From Sipunculus nudus (lineage: Eukaryota; Annelida; Sipuncula; Golfingiida; Sipunculidae), in the NCBI GenBank assembly GCA_026874595.1, contig CM049307.1, positions 77,726,643 to 77,790,642 on the forward strand: a stretch of 64,000 bases of DNA, read 5' to 3'. Made by a program: the position numbers and the translations under genes. The notes under the pieces were generated by a model that had not been told where the DNA came from, searched no databases, and saw only the letters and a list, made by a program, of their open reading frames with translations. Positions 19,080-29,072 of this stretch are shown here, piece after piece. Within the stretch, counting starts at the first letter, position 1; every line of letters begins with the position of its first letter.

Positions 19080-22000
19080 ATGCACAGGTCGGGTGGTAGT
19101 AAACCAGACGAGAGAGACTACACCAGTCTTTGCGAGACCGGCGATCTGGGGGATATCACGCCTGCCCGTTTGTATGTGATCAAGAGGGACGATTTGCTCT
19201 CGCTTGACGTCGCAGGAGGCATCATAGTTAAACAGCTGTTGGCGCAATGCGAAGGGGAACCCGGTGGTTGGTTACCTGTCGTGAGGGGGCTGACCGTGGA
19301 AAGTGATCTGCCCTGGAAAGGTTTCGTGGAGACACCGGACGGTGAAGTCAACAGTGCCGGCAGGTATCCGTTCTTGTTCCTCCTGCACGGGTACGATGAC
19401 CCGCGTCTACACGAGCATGACAACCCGATGAGACAAATGAAGAACGTGAGGCAGGTCATCGATGACATGCTGCAGACCACAACCCCCGCCTGGGAAGGTT
19501 GTGAGAAAAGCGAGTTTTTTCCGGTTCCGCAGAAATACACGTCTGCCGACCTGGTGGACAATGGCAAGGACCTGCACTCCCTGACTGTGCAGCGGATCAT
19601 GAGCGTTGTGAAGAGTGAAGGACCGCCACTGGAGGCGAAAGATTTTTTCATCTTTGGAACGTTTACGTGGGCGCATATCAGCGCACTCATGCACGGTTGC
19701 ATGTTCCTCGTGCGGGACTCGGTCAGGCGTGACGTATCCCTGCACGAAAACCTAAACGCGGTCACCGTGGATTTGTGGGACGCGACGCTGGCCTACGCTA
19801 CACGCCGTTCTGCTCCGAAGCGACGGCCGCAACGGAAGCAGTTGCTTGCGGACGTCCTGCAGGACGACAGGAATTCCCCGACGGAAGAGCCCATTGAAAA
19901 CCTTCTGGTCGTGTCACCCGTGCTCAGCCAGCTGATGTGGAGCATCGTCAGGGGCCTGATGCACAACCTACATATCAAACCGTACTTGGCAGACGTGGTT
20001 GTTTACATGCTCGACACACCAGTGCACCGGCAGGTGGATCTACCTCCAGGTTTCTCATCCCCGTACCAAAACCAACAGGCATGTGACAAACGGCGGCAGA
20101 TATCTGAAGAAACCGCCCCTTTGGTTGCTCTGCTGGTGTATCTCACGCTCACCCAGAACACCAGTTGCCGGTTCGCGGACACTGTCGAATTCAAAAACTG
20201 GCCATGCGACGAGGACGTGCACTTTTCCCTAGTGCGACAGGCGGAGGCCACACCTTTCGGTAACCCAGAGAAGTGTACAGCAGAACTGGAGCGCATGATG
20301 CCAGGTCACGTGGAACGCCAAATGTCACCTTGCCTGGCTGAAGCCGTAGCAATGTCGTTGAGGTTGAATGAGGCTTCACTGCTGTGCAGTTTGCTGAAGT
20401 CCACGGACTCAGCCGCCGTGGACATGACGTCTTTCTTACTGACCGACAGGCAGGCCCAGCTACGGACGTCGCAGAAATGGCGTGCTTCGTTTGACATCGA
20501 CAACTACCCTTTCGAACTACCGTTCGATAAGCAGGAGCGTCAGGGCAACGTCAAATCGCACATGGACTCGGCAGGCCGCCACGGCAATACCGTCTTGGCC
20601 CAAAGGCTTGTCGGCCTTTCGTTGGACCTCCACGTTACGGCCAGGTCGCTAGATTCGTTCGAAACTCTGGCGGAAGGGGTGCCCTGGGACGCTGACTTGA
20701 GCGATGTGAAAAAAGCGATTAATACACGTATGTGTCACAAATGCCACAAGGACGGGGTCAGTTTGGACAGGGGACCGGAAAACTGCCCCTGTGTGTGGTT
20801 CCCACGCCCCGTCAGGCAGATCCTCGAAAAGCGGGGGACAGCTCACGACGGGCTATGCGTACCTGGGTTGCACGTGCTGTGCAAAGGACCCCATTTTACG
20901 GGCAATGTTGAGAAATCGTCCTTTGTCCAGAGAAAAGAATCTGACAGCAGAAGGAGAGAGTCGCAAGAAGCACCGTCGGGTGTGTTGGCACGCGTGCTCA
21001 AAGAAATACCGCCGGAACTGGATATGATCGTGCAGCCCCACGCGGGACGTCTACACACGTCCTTCATTGACGCGCTCGCCGGTTGTTTCATTACAAAACC
21101 CGACTCGCAGCTGCGAAAGAAGCACGACAGTACGCCTTTGGATGTCACGAGCGTTTGCAAAATGTTCTCGTGTGTGACTGATACAGTCGCGAGCGTGACG
21201 TTGGAAGCCAAACGCTTCGCGAACCTCGCCGCCGAGAGAACAGCTAACAGGAAGGCGGGGGCGACAGATGTAGAGAAACTGCGGTCTGAACTGGCCATCA
21301 CGTTGTCGGGCGAGATGTTGGCCTACCAGGGTGCAGCTGTGTGGAAGATGCACCAGTGCACACTGCTGCACCAGTGCTTGCTGGCTTCTAACATGGCGCA
21401 AGCAGATGTATTCAAGCGGCTGCAGAGCGCAGCTGCTACGTACCAGCAGGTGCAACTGACGCTTTTGCATTCACCGTTGATGCTCGACAAACCGTTGTTC
21501 TCGTACAAGCCGTACGTTGTCAGGAGCGCGAGTGTACCTTCCCTGCACGATCAGGGGAGGGTTCTGGCGCACGAACACTGTTCGAAGGATTGCGTCTGGT
21601 ACAAGGTCCAAGACGCATACTGTAAAATGAACACCACCACGTGGTACAAAGATAAATCTTCCGCAAACAAGAAAGGATGGCAGCGTCCGCAGGGAAGCGT
21701 TGATGCCCCGTTTGCTGAAACGCACGGTTCCATACGTGCCTCGATCATGGAGTCGCGCAGTGCGGGTGTCAGTGCTGCCGACATATATCAGGAACAGGGT
21801 GACTTCACCGTAACTCCGCGGGTGTCTGGTTTATCAGACGATGCAGTCGAGGATGAAACAATTTCACCGGCTGTTGCGGCAGATGTGACAAGCGTTGTCC
21901 GGAATTCATCGTACGACTACATCATCGGCAACCACGAACAGGAAGAGGAGAGGTTTCGTGGAACGGGGTGGGGGTGGGTGAGCGGTCTGTCCGTCTTCAC

Positions 22001-23051
22001 GAAACCTCTGTCTCGTGACACGCAAGGTTGGATAGTCCAGATCATACAGAGTTGTTACCACCCTTCACTTAAAAAGATGATCCAGGCAAAGACCTTGCGT
22101 GAACTCGCGTTGGATGCTGAGGAATCTGGGGTGCACCTGCGGCAAGCGGACGTGCATGCTCTGGTGCGTTTGGTGCAGCTGGTCGAGACGAGCCCGCTGC
22201 GCGGCGGGAGACATGTCAGCGGTTCCAAGGAATTCACGTCTTTCCTCCTCCAGTCTCAGCTGTTCTGTCACATGAGCCAGCTATCCGATGCACACCAGAA
22301 GGAAAACGCCATTTTGCCCGTTTGGGTGCAAGCTGGATGGGGTGGCGTCACCTTTAACAACCCAAAGAGCGAGTCTGGTGAAGCGCAAATGCCCGTCTTC
22401 CGTGATGCCGGTCTCGTGATGGTGAAGGACGGCGTGTCCTGCCTGAACGAAGCTAGTTCTTTGCGCTACAAGGTCACGGTGGCGTGTATGAGGCCGAATT
22501 TTTATGTTCTGCAAAACCATCTTGTGGTCCGTCACCGGATGTTGATGGGTGTGAACGAGACTGAGCTCTCAGCACTGTATACAGGCGCGCTCAAGTCGAT
22601 GAACTGGCCGCGTGCGGGAAAACAAGATGCTGATGATAAACGGCAATACCCGCTCTTTCTGGGGGTTAGCACGGAGCCGTTCTCTCAACGCATGCAGGTG
22701 CACCACGCTGCACGCAGTGTGCTACACGGCATGGACGCAGCCGGCAGGACAGGAAGCATCCAAGACCTCGAAACGTGTTTGGACGACATGTGTGAGGACC
22801 CTGACGTTCCTGTCGAGAAAGTGGCTGGTCTGTTGTACCAGATAATATCCACACGTTTAGGAAACAGCGGAGTGGACATCGAACAGCTGCCGAAAAGCAG
22901 CTTGGATGCAGAGACGTTCAGGTGCGTCGATGACTTTTGTACCCGTTTCCCTTACGTCCGCATGGACGAAAACGATTTGTCATCCGCTCTCCGTTTTCTC
23001 ATGCCTACCGGCGAGCCGGACCCGAAACGCAGGCGGGTTTCTACCGATTAA
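19080..23051 (+). CDS. Candidate major capsid protein
   Basis: This 1323-residue soluble protein starts at an ATG and has no signal peptide or membrane segment. Its length fits herpesvirus major capsid proteins (about 1300-1400 residues), and it is the largest intact protein in the window apart from the giant tegument-like one. It is mixed alpha/beta throughout, with many short Cys-containing segments, a basic segment PKRRPQRKQ near residue 245 and a basic tail PKRRRV. It lies two genes from the protease/scaffold and one gene from gB, a natural setting for capsid genes. No short sequence signature proves the assignment, so it rests on size, composition and position. It would form the hexons and pentons of the nuclear capsid. 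Confidence 0.65.
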   Translation: MHRSGGSKPDERDYTSLCETGDLGDITPARLYVIKRDDLLSLDVAGGIIVKQLLAQCEGEPGGWLPVVRGLTVESDLPWKGFVETPDGEVNSAGRYPFLFLLHGYDDPRLHEHDNPMRQMKNVRQVIDDMLQTTTPAWEGCEKSEFFPVPQKYTSADLVDNGKDLHSLTVQRIMSVVKSEGPPLEAKDFFIFGTFTWAHISALMHGCMFLVRDSVRRDVSLHENLNAVTVDLWDATLAYATRRSAPKRRPQRKQLLADVLQDDRNSPTEEPIENLLVVSPVLSQLMWSIVRGLMHNLHIKPYLADVVVYMLDTPVHRQVDLPPGFSSPYQNQQACDKRRQISEETAPLVALLVYLTLTQNTSCRFADTVEFKNWPCDEDVHFSLVRQAEATPFGNPEKCTAELERMMPGHVERQMSPCLAEAVAMSLRLNEASLLCSLLKSTDSAAVDMTSFLLTDRQAQLRTSQKWRASFDIDNYPFELPFDKQERQGNVKSHMDSAGRHGNTVLAQRLVGLSLDLHVTARSLDSFETLAEGVPWDADLSDVKKAINTRMCHKCHKDGVSLDRGPENCPCVWFPRPVRQILEKRGTAHDGLCVPGLHVLCKGPHFTGNVEKSSFVQRKESDSRRRESQEAPSGVLARVLKEIPPELDMIVQPHAGRLHTSFIDALAGCFITKPDSQLRKKHDSTPLDVTSVCKMFSCVTDTVASVTLEAKRFANLAAERTANRKAGATDVEKLRSELAITLSGEMLAYQGAAVWKMHQCTLLHQCLLASNMAQADVFKRLQSAAATYQQVQLTLLHSPLMLDKPLFSYKPYVVRSASVPSLHDQGRVLAHEHCSKDCVWYKVQDAYCKMNTTTWYKDKSSANKKGWQRPQGSVDAPFAETHGSIRASIMESRSAGVSAADIYQEQGDFTVTPRVSGLSDDAVEDETISPAVAADVTSVVRNSSYDYIIGNHEQEEERFRGTGWGWVSGLSVFTKPLSRDTQGWIVQIIQSCYHPSLKKMIQAKTLRELALDAEESGVHLRQADVHALVRLVQLVETSPLRGGRHVSGSKEFTSFLLQSQLFCHMSQLSDAHQKENAILPVWVQAGWGGVTFNNPKSESGEAQMPVFRDAGLVMVKDGVSCLNEASSLRYKVTVACMRPNFYVLQNHLVVRHRMLMGVNETELSALYTGALKSMNWPRAGKQDADDKRQYPLFLGVSTEPFSQRMQVHHAARSVLHGMDAAGRTGSIQDLETCLDDMCEDPDVPVEKVAGLLYQIISTRLGNSGVDIEQLPKSSLDAETFRCVDDFCTRFPYVRMDENDLSSALRFLMPTGEPDPKRRRVSTD

Positions 23052-23345
23052 TGAATCACATGATTGTGTCCTTGGATATAGGTCGCGCACCTTTTTTTTT
23101 TTGCTATGGTATATCATATTAAAAACTATATTGCTTTTATACGTGTTTGTGTTTTCTGTTGTGTGCATCGTCTGTGTGTTGTATGGTCCAGTCGGTCCTG
23201 TGCATGCGTGGTTGGAATGTTGCTATTTGAATGATATATCACATGTTTCGTTGTAAACCCTGTGTGCACGTCGGTATATATATATATTTGTGTCGTGACT
23301 GCGACTTTATAACAGCCGCACTGGTGACAGTTTGGTTCATTTGCT

Positions 23346-24137
23346 ATGTCTGACATACAAGGGGTTACACTTGGTACAGCAGGGTACCACGCGGACGATA
23401 TGTCATTACCAAATGAAGACGTTCATCGTTCTGATGAGGAAGGCGGGTCGGGAGAAAGGGAAGAGAACAACAATCCCCGGGACGGTGTCGCCGATGACCC
23501 TTGTGGCTGGCCTGTACTGGGATCCGGAGATGAGGATGACAGTGGGGGAGAACTACAAGAAAATGAGGAGGATTCGTCGTCATCGTCGTCTGACATGGAC
23601 GATGAAGAGATGATTATGCGTTACGAAAAGTGCATGTCGGAAGCCGATGGGAATATTGCAACATTTTTCGAGACGCACGGCCGTCAGATGTCTCTGTGGA
23701 GATACTTGGACGTAATCGATCTCTCTCTGTCGAGCACAATGGCAAAAGACATGTGGTCGATATGTTCAGCTATTGCAGAGAGGTTACCCGAAGAGCCAGG
23801 TGAAGAAGGGCAGGTCACAACATTTGAACCAGGAATCCTGATTTGGGTGGCATTCTGTCAAATGTGGTGCCAGCATTGCTTCCAGTTGATGCGGAGAGTG
23901 GTTGCGACGTCAGGGATTGGTGCGAATTTACCTACTCCTTACAGCACACTTGACAATTACGAGGTAGATGAATATGTCCGGAACAACGTGACCCCGAGGT
24001 CTATTTGCATGGCCCTTTTCCTGGGGCAACGGGAGTGGCGGGGTTGCGGTTGCACATTGTGCAGGAGACTCGAAACCAGTCTGCCGCTTCTGCAGGGATT
24101 ACAAACTGTGGCGTACATTTCTTGTCCGCGCCATTGA
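23346..24137 (+). CDS. Acidic N-terminus protein, unrecognised (263 residues)
   Basis: It starts at an ATG shortly after a TATATATATAT stretch at 23273-23287. The first ~95 residues are strongly acidic and Ser-rich (EEDSSSSSSDMDDEE near 73-87) and probably disordered. The rest is helical with clustered cysteines: FCQMWCQHC near 178 and GCGCTLC near 236, the second ending close to a C-terminal CPRH. The Cys/His clustering suggests metal binding. I do not recognise a family. The position between the candidate capsid gene and gB, on the same strand, would suit a capsid, nuclear egress or transcription-related protein, but nothing in the sequence settles this. Confidence 0.65.
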   Translation: MSDIQGVTLGTAGYHADDMSLPNEDVHRSDEEGGSGEREENNNPRDGVADDPCGWPVLGSGDEDDSGGELQENEEDSSSSSSDMDDEEMIMRYEKCMSEADGNIATFFETHGRQMSLWRYLDVIDLSLSSTMAKDMWSICSAIAERLPEEPGEEGQVTTFEPGILIWVAFCQMWCQHCFQLMRRVVATSGIGANLPTPYSTLDNYEVDEYVRNNVTPRSICMALFLGQREWRGCGCTLCRRLETSLPLLQGLQTVAYISCPRH

Positions 24138-24311
24138 TTCACGCACAAACATGCGGTGTTCTTTTGTCAGTATTTGTCACGGACCACATGTACTATATTG
24201 ACCCCATAGCACGTTTTCATGCTTTGTCGACCGGTTCGTGTATTATCACCGTTTAGTTGTCTAGCGTAGACGTCACGTGTGTGTTCATCGGAAACGTCAA
24301 CGTCTGTGGCC

Positions 24312-26870
24312 ATGTGTGGAATATTGTCTTGGGTGCTGCGTGTTTGCTTCGCAGTGACTGCTTTCCAGCAAATGTCCGGCGCCGTCACTTCCTCGGCCAT
24401 CGACATAACAACGCTTAACACCTCACAACGTGCGTACGCGGACCTGAAAGGGAACGAACGTTTGAACAGACTGCGGTTCTGTGACCCGCGGACGCCGTCC
24501 AAATATGTACATTTCGCTCCTCACCCCAGATGCCCCCATGCAGCTGACCATGCACAGGACCACCACGAAACCGGGACGGTTATCACTTTCAAGAGGAATA
24601 TTCAAGCTACCAGGACCGACGCCATGGCCTGCCAGTGGTTCGTATCGTACAGAAAAACGTACACGGGTTGGTTTGGTCACAAATTTATAACTGACAAATG
24701 GGACCGCCCGATTGCGCCTCCCTCGGCAGAAGAGTGTCGGAAATGGCGCTCAACAAGGGACTGCACGATCGACGGCAAGACGCACATGTTGTATTATGTC
24801 AGCATGAGCCACGACGGATACGTCACGTATTCCAGCAACATACCTGTCAGTGTGAAGTATAATTGGTTCGCGTTCGGGTACGATCCGGAAACGTACACTC
24901 ACAACTGTATCATGAAAGAAGTGTATGTTGTCGCTTCTCCCCCGTATCAGGTTGTGCACACGTCGCTGGGCATGGCTCAGAACCTGTCGAGCACGGGAGC
25001 CAGATCGTTTGAACTCGGCAGTCACATAACCACTGACGAATGGGTCATCGTTTGGCACAAAGTGGAACCGGCGATGTCATGCGGTTATGTACTGGCAGAA
25101 ATACACCATAACGTAACCAAGGTTAAGCTGGGTGACGGCAACGGGCGCTTCTACTTGGTGCTGGAGGACGCCAGACAAATGCTTACATTTGACCGACAGA
25201 AACATATGATACCTAGTCTCAGTGCCATCGATCATCCCTACTGCGTGTCAAAGAGGCTGAGTATAATGAACTACACGGAAATGTACTGGGACACCTATTA
25301 CGGGATCGTCGCTTGGATACCTGACATTGTTCCTGTTTCTGCAATCGAAAACCATCTCAACCATTCCACGGTACACCTGAATGTAAGCGTAGTAAACCAT
25401 GACCACTTGTGTGAGGAGTACAAGAGGAAGCAGCACGCCGACGCTCACGGGGCTGCCGCGTTAAACTGCACGCATTACATTTCCCGCCGAAGACGTAGTC
25501 TTGACCACGCAACCAGGTCGGAACTGCTGCTGATGACCAACGAAATAATGGAAAACGTGAGGTATTTTGTGTCTGGGAAGATTGTGGACTGGATGAACTC
25601 GCAACAGCGTCAGCGCCTGGACACTTGGTGCGCTCAGAGTTATTACGACCACAACATGGCGCGTTCTCTTGCAATTGTCAACCCGTCGTCTGTGCTGTCC
25701 GTGTACTTAGGGCGGGACGTGTATGCCAAACCGCGCGGCAGTGTTTACGAGATAAGCCGATGCAGGTTCCTCAATGAAACGGACTTCCGTCTTGCCCGCA
25801 GTCTGGAGGTCGGCGAGGGCAAATCGTTGTGCTACAGCAGGCCTCTCATATACTTCAATGACCCGGAGGACGGGGGCAACAGGACGGCCAACATGACCGG
25901 GATAAAGGACATGGAACCTCTGCGGGGCCAGGCCATGGATGACGGACGGATCGTGATCCCGCCCAAGTACACGGAATCCTGCCGCTACCCGAACATGTTG
26001 CGTTTTTACATCAACGAGGTACCGCTCACGTACAAAAACTACACTCTTATCACCCTGCCGGACGAAAACGGGACCGAAACCGAATTTGCGGTGTTGTCGG
26101 ACCTGCCTTCTGAAAATTACATCCGTGATATGAATTACGGCTACATAGTGGATGACGTCGATCCCGCCCTGCGGGACGTCACCGATTTCCTGCCACCGAT
26201 AGAGGCCGATGTCCCCATCATGGAAAACCCTTACACGGACAAGGAAATCGAAGGCGAGCTCGATCTCATGTCTATGCTGGAAAACGCGAACCAGATGCGC
26301 GTTTTCGATCGCCATTTACGTTGGACGATGGCCATGTATCAGGTTTACACCAGCAATGACCCAGACCTGGGGAAAATCGCTTCCGACATAATCAACGGCA
26401 TCGGCAGCGCCGTTGGCACAGTATTCAGTGGTGCGTTGGATTTCTTCGGTAAACTCCTTTCTGGGATTTTGGGATTCCTCGGTACACTTGCTGGTAAGGT
26501 GATCGCTTTTATACTGGGGATAATGGTGGGTATCGGTGGCGTTTATGCCTTTTTTGTACTCCTTAGACAAATGACAGCCCTGACCGTGCAAGCGGGGCGC
26601 GGGGCCTACGTCAAGTACAGAGACAGGAAAAGCGGGGTGCCAACGGTTGTTATCAGAGACCGTCGGTCGTCCACGTCGTCGAGTTCCTCCTCTACGTCGT
26701 CGTCGTCCGAGGGAGAAGACGAACCGGCGGAAAAAGGCGAGCAGACCCGTCTGCTGGGGAAAACAGGAAAAGATAACATTGTGAACGCTGAAAAGGACAT
26801 GTGGGGCAAGAAATGGAATAAAAGATCGACAAGACGGGACAAATTGTCCATATGGCCTAGCGTATATTAA
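24312..26870 (+). CDS. Glycoprotein B-like class III fusion glycoprotein
   Basis: The frame opens at a GTG at 24279, but the ATG at 24312 begins a clear signal peptide (LSWVLRVCFAVTAF), so it is the chosen start (852 residues). The ectodomain has many N-x-S/T sites and paired cysteines. A furin-type RRRR-S site lies at residues 392-396, mid-protein as in most gB proteins. A CYSRPLIYF segment at about 507-515 matches a strongly conserved gB core motif. A membrane-proximal Gly/Ala-rich hydrophobic stretch (about 690-725) leads into a transmembrane segment near 729-755. The cytoplasmic tail carries a long Ser run and an acidic EGEDE patch. The protein would trimerise on the envelope and drive membrane fusion at entry. 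Confidence 0.88.
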   Translation: MCGILSWVLRVCFAVTAFQQMSGAVTSSAIDITTLNTSQRAYADLKGNERLNRLRFCDPRTPSKYVHFAPHPRCPHAADHAQDHHETGTVITFKRNIQATRTDAMACQWFVSYRKTYTGWFGHKFITDKWDRPIAPPSAEECRKWRSTRDCTIDGKTHMLYYVSMSHDGYVTYSSNIPVSVKYNWFAFGYDPETYTHNCIMKEVYVVASPPYQVVHTSLGMAQNLSSTGARSFELGSHITTDEWVIVWHKVEPAMSCGYVLAEIHHNVTKVKLGDGNGRFYLVLEDARQMLTFDRQKHMIPSLSAIDHPYCVSKRLSIMNYTEMYWDTYYGIVAWIPDIVPVSAIENHLNHSTVHLNVSVVNHDHLCEEYKRKQHADAHGAAALNCTHYISRRRRSLDHATRSELLLMTNEIMENVRYFVSGKIVDWMNSQQRQRLDTWCAQSYYDHNMARSLAIVNPSSVLSVYLGRDVYAKPRGSVYEISRCRFLNETDFRLARSLEVGEGKSLCYSRPLIYFNDPEDGGNRTANMTGIKDMEPLRGQAMDDGRIVIPPKYTESCRYPNMLRFYINEVPLTYKNYTLITLPDENGTETEFAVLSDLPSENYIRDMNYGYIVDDVDPALRDVTDFLPPIEADVPIMENPYTDKEIEGELDLMSMLENANQMRVFDRHLRWTMAMYQVYTSNDPDLGKIASDIINGIGSAVGTVFSGALDFFGKLLSGILGFLGTLAGKVIAFILGIMVGIGGVYAFFVLLRQMTALTVQAGRGAYVKYRDRKSGVPTVVIRDRRSSTSSSSSSTSSSSEGEDEPAEKGEQTRLLGKTGKDNIVNAEKDMWGKKWNKRSTRRDKLSIWPSVY

Positions 26871-26975
26871 AATAAAAAAACGTATACGTCTTATAAGACC
26901 TATGGGTTGTCTTGTATGCAACTGTACAAGTAATGGACCACCCCCCCCCCCTCTTTCCACCATTGTATAATGATC

Positions 26976-26981
26976 AATAAA
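26976..26981 (+). terminator. Polyadenylation signal after gB
   Basis: AATAAA lies about 105 bp past the gB stop, after a C run at 26940-26951. It faces a minus-strand signal 31 bp away, marking a convergent gene end. Confidence 0.65.
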
Positions 26982-27011
26982 AGTAACAAGAAAACGTGTC
27001 AGTTGTTGTCG

Positions 27012-27017
27012 TTTATT
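27012..27017 (-). terminator. Polyadenylation signal for the 238-residue minus-strand gene
   Basis: TTTATT on the plus strand (AATAAA on the minus strand) lies 78 bp past the stop of the gene at 27095-27811, back to back with the gB signal. Confidence 0.6.
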
Positions 27018-27094
27018 GAAAAGCAAACAAGTGATATACATGTGCCTGAATCCGTATATATCCGAACTGTGAACTATAACAAAATGTCGGGTGT

Positions 27095-27811
27095 TCACGG
27101 TAAACTTTGCTGACGAACGATATGAAAAATACAGCAACAAACACGCAACACGTCGTTCAGATCAGCTCTCACTGTCCCTGGTAGACCCAAGTTCATCGAT
27201 ATAGAACCGGCGTCGGGGAAAATGTAACTCGTGACGTCTTCCCACGGGTGACGAGTTATGCTGGCGTTAACAGCGTTCGACGGCGACACTCCGATCACGA
27301 TATCCGCAGGCAAGGGCCCTGTCAACAGCCCGGCGGGTCCTCCGCGTTGTCCGCGAAATGTTTGTTTCATCCCACGCACGAAACGGTTCAGCTTCCCTTT
27401 TCCCTTCCCGCGTATGAACGAGACGCGCTCGTCTCCAGCCTGCCAAATACAAACTGACGTGGAGTCCGTCTCGACGTCAACACTGGTGTCTGAAGTGCTG
27501 TGCCGTGCGGAATCTGACCCCAACCATCGTTTGAACTGCATGTCGAGATCCGTTGACCGTACAAGAACTCTGTTTCCTGTGACGTGGAATACGACCGTTT
27601 TATCACCACTCGTCGCCAGGTTGAAAAACACGTGAACATCCGAACCGCTGTCGAGGCACCAGTAAAGAAGGATTCCATCTGATTCGAGGTGCAGCGTGTT
27701 CAACACGTAATCTGTGACACGACTGTTAGAGTTTGGTGTTCCACTTCCGGGAACCGTAGCAGACAGGCGGTTCTTTCTACCGGTTGTGCGGTGCATAGTT
27801 TCAAGAGTCAT
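27095..27811 (-). CDS. Unrecognised 238-residue protein with GKGKGK motif
   Basis: It starts at an ATG at 27811. The predicted protein is beta-rich in its first half, with alternating hydrophobic stretches such as VHVFFNL and TVVFHV. A basic FIRGKGKGKLNRF segment lies near residue 134, followed by a Gly-rich stretch. The C-terminus is Cys-rich (VCCCIF). It has no signal peptide. A similar FVHGRGKGKYAGF segment occurs in the protein at 41465-42727, also after a beta-rich first half, so the two may be distant paralogues. No known family is recognised. It may share a transcript end with the genes upstream (27882-31370), all on the minus strand. Confidence 0.65.
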   Translation of the reverse strand: MTLETMHRTTGRKNRLSATVPGSGTPNSNSRVTDYVLNTLHLESDGILLYWCLDSGSDVHVFFNLATSGDKTVVFHVTGNRVLVRSTDLDMQFKRWLGSDSARHSTSDTSVDVETDSTSVCIWQAGDERVSFIRGKGKGKLNRFVRGMKQTFRGQRGGPAGLLTGPLPADIVIGVSPSNAVNASITRHPWEDVTSYIFPDAGSISMNLGLPGTVRADLNDVLRVCCCIFHIVRQQSLP

Positions 27812-27881
27812 ACTTTTGTTCGGGGTGGCACAACAGACGTTGTGACAAACACAAATAAAAGGTGTCTACCGTGCGCGATTT

Positions 27882-28958
27882 CTAGTCCGTGTCACCGCAC
27901 GTGCATCCCATTTCCTTCATCTTTTTGTAGAAGACGGATTCGGGGTCAGAGCAAACGACAAACACGGTAGGCACGCCGCCATGGTGCGATGCCTTGCTTT
28001 CATACATTTCGTTGGCTTCAACCATAAACAAAGGCTTGCGCGTCTGAATGTCCATCGCCAGGTTCATCGGGCGTTCTTGTCCGTCGTCCCGCTTGTTTGT
28101 GACGCGGACGGCTTTTGCGCCGTTGTCTTGTGAAGGTTTGCACAAGACACAGTAAGCGGGGTATTCTAAGGGCTCGTCGTCATCATCAATCGTCGTGTCC
28201 GTTACAGGTGCTAGGTCATACAAGCGCACGTCGGTGCACGGTCTCACGGGAGCGCCGTCCCTTTTTACCAAGTCTTCCAAGTGGACATACCACAGGCGAT
28301 GGACGGCCCCGGTCACTGGATCCATTTCCTCCATTAAATATCCCTGTGTGGATATCATATTTTCTATGTAGCGGTTCATTTTAGGATGCTTGCATTGTAC
28401 CAGCACAGAATGGGGGTGAGGGAACTGGCGGTCCCCCGGTGGCACAGGCTCCAAGGATCCGTGAACAGAACATGGCCGGTGGCGTTTCGTTGAATGCGTA
28501 TCAAGAGACGTGACATCCGTAGTGTCTGGAGTTGTGCTGGGATGTTTGTCATACATCGTCTCAGAGGGCGTTTGTGGGGTGCTGGCAGTTGTTTGAATGT
28601 TCAGATTCGGTTTAGGTTGCGCGACGGAAGAAGATAAACGTAACTTGCTTTTTCCGCGGAGCGTACGGTCAGAACGGCATTGTTGGCTCTTTGACTTGGT
28701 TGCATGAATTATTTCCTTTTTCTCGATCTTTTTCCTTTTCGGTTGCACCCGTGCGTCTTCCGCACATTCTAACATTCCTGCGCCCAACCAGTTTTCTAAC
28801 GCTTCCTGGTCCATTTTCTGTTCGCGGACTGTCACGCCTGGCAGAGGTGCGGGCCCGTCCTGCGTTTCCTGGCATGTGGCTATGGCAGCTATATGGTGAA
28901 GAGCGGCCATTGACTCGCGATTGCGGGTATTTTTTGTGGTATGATCTGCCGTGTCCAT
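27882..28958 (-). CDS. Unrecognised 358-residue protein, basic-linker and C-terminal domain
   Basis: A longer frame begins at a GTG at 29036, but the first ATG is at 28958 and is preferred. The N-terminal third has a basic nuclear-localisation-like KRKKIEKKE segment, followed by a Thr/Pro/Ser-rich linker. The C-terminal half is ordered, with CVLCKPSQ near residue 265 and a Cys tail (MGCTCGDTD). An acidic IDDDDEPLEYP patch comes before the CVLC pair. The nuclear-type signal and disordered linker suggest a regulatory or DNA-linked role, but no family is recognised. The gene sits 71 bp from its downstream neighbour and overlaps none of the flanking frames. Confidence 0.65.
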   Translation of the reverse strand: MDTADHTTKNTRNRESMAALHHIAAIATCQETQDGPAPLPGVTVREQKMDQEALENWLGAGMLECAEDARVQPKRKKIEKKEIIHATKSKSQQCRSDRTLRGKSKLRLSSSVAQPKPNLNIQTTASTPQTPSETMYDKHPSTTPDTTDVTSLDTHSTKRHRPCSVHGSLEPVPPGDRQFPHPHSVLVQCKHPKMNRYIENMISTQGYLMEEMDPVTGAVHRLWYVHLEDLVKRDGAPVRPCTDVRLYDLAPVTDTTIDDDDEPLEYPAYCVLCKPSQDNGAKAVRVTNKRDDGQERPMNLAMDIQTRKPLFMVEANEMYESKASHHGGVPTVFVVCSDPESVFYKKMKEMGCTCGDTD

Positions 28959-29072
28959 GAGTGCGGATGTATTCGTGATATGAACAAAATGCACTTTGCT
29001 GCCAGGACTGAATTGTACATCGTGTGACGCAACCACGGATCTCCGTCACAAATACAAGGTGTCGGATGTGGA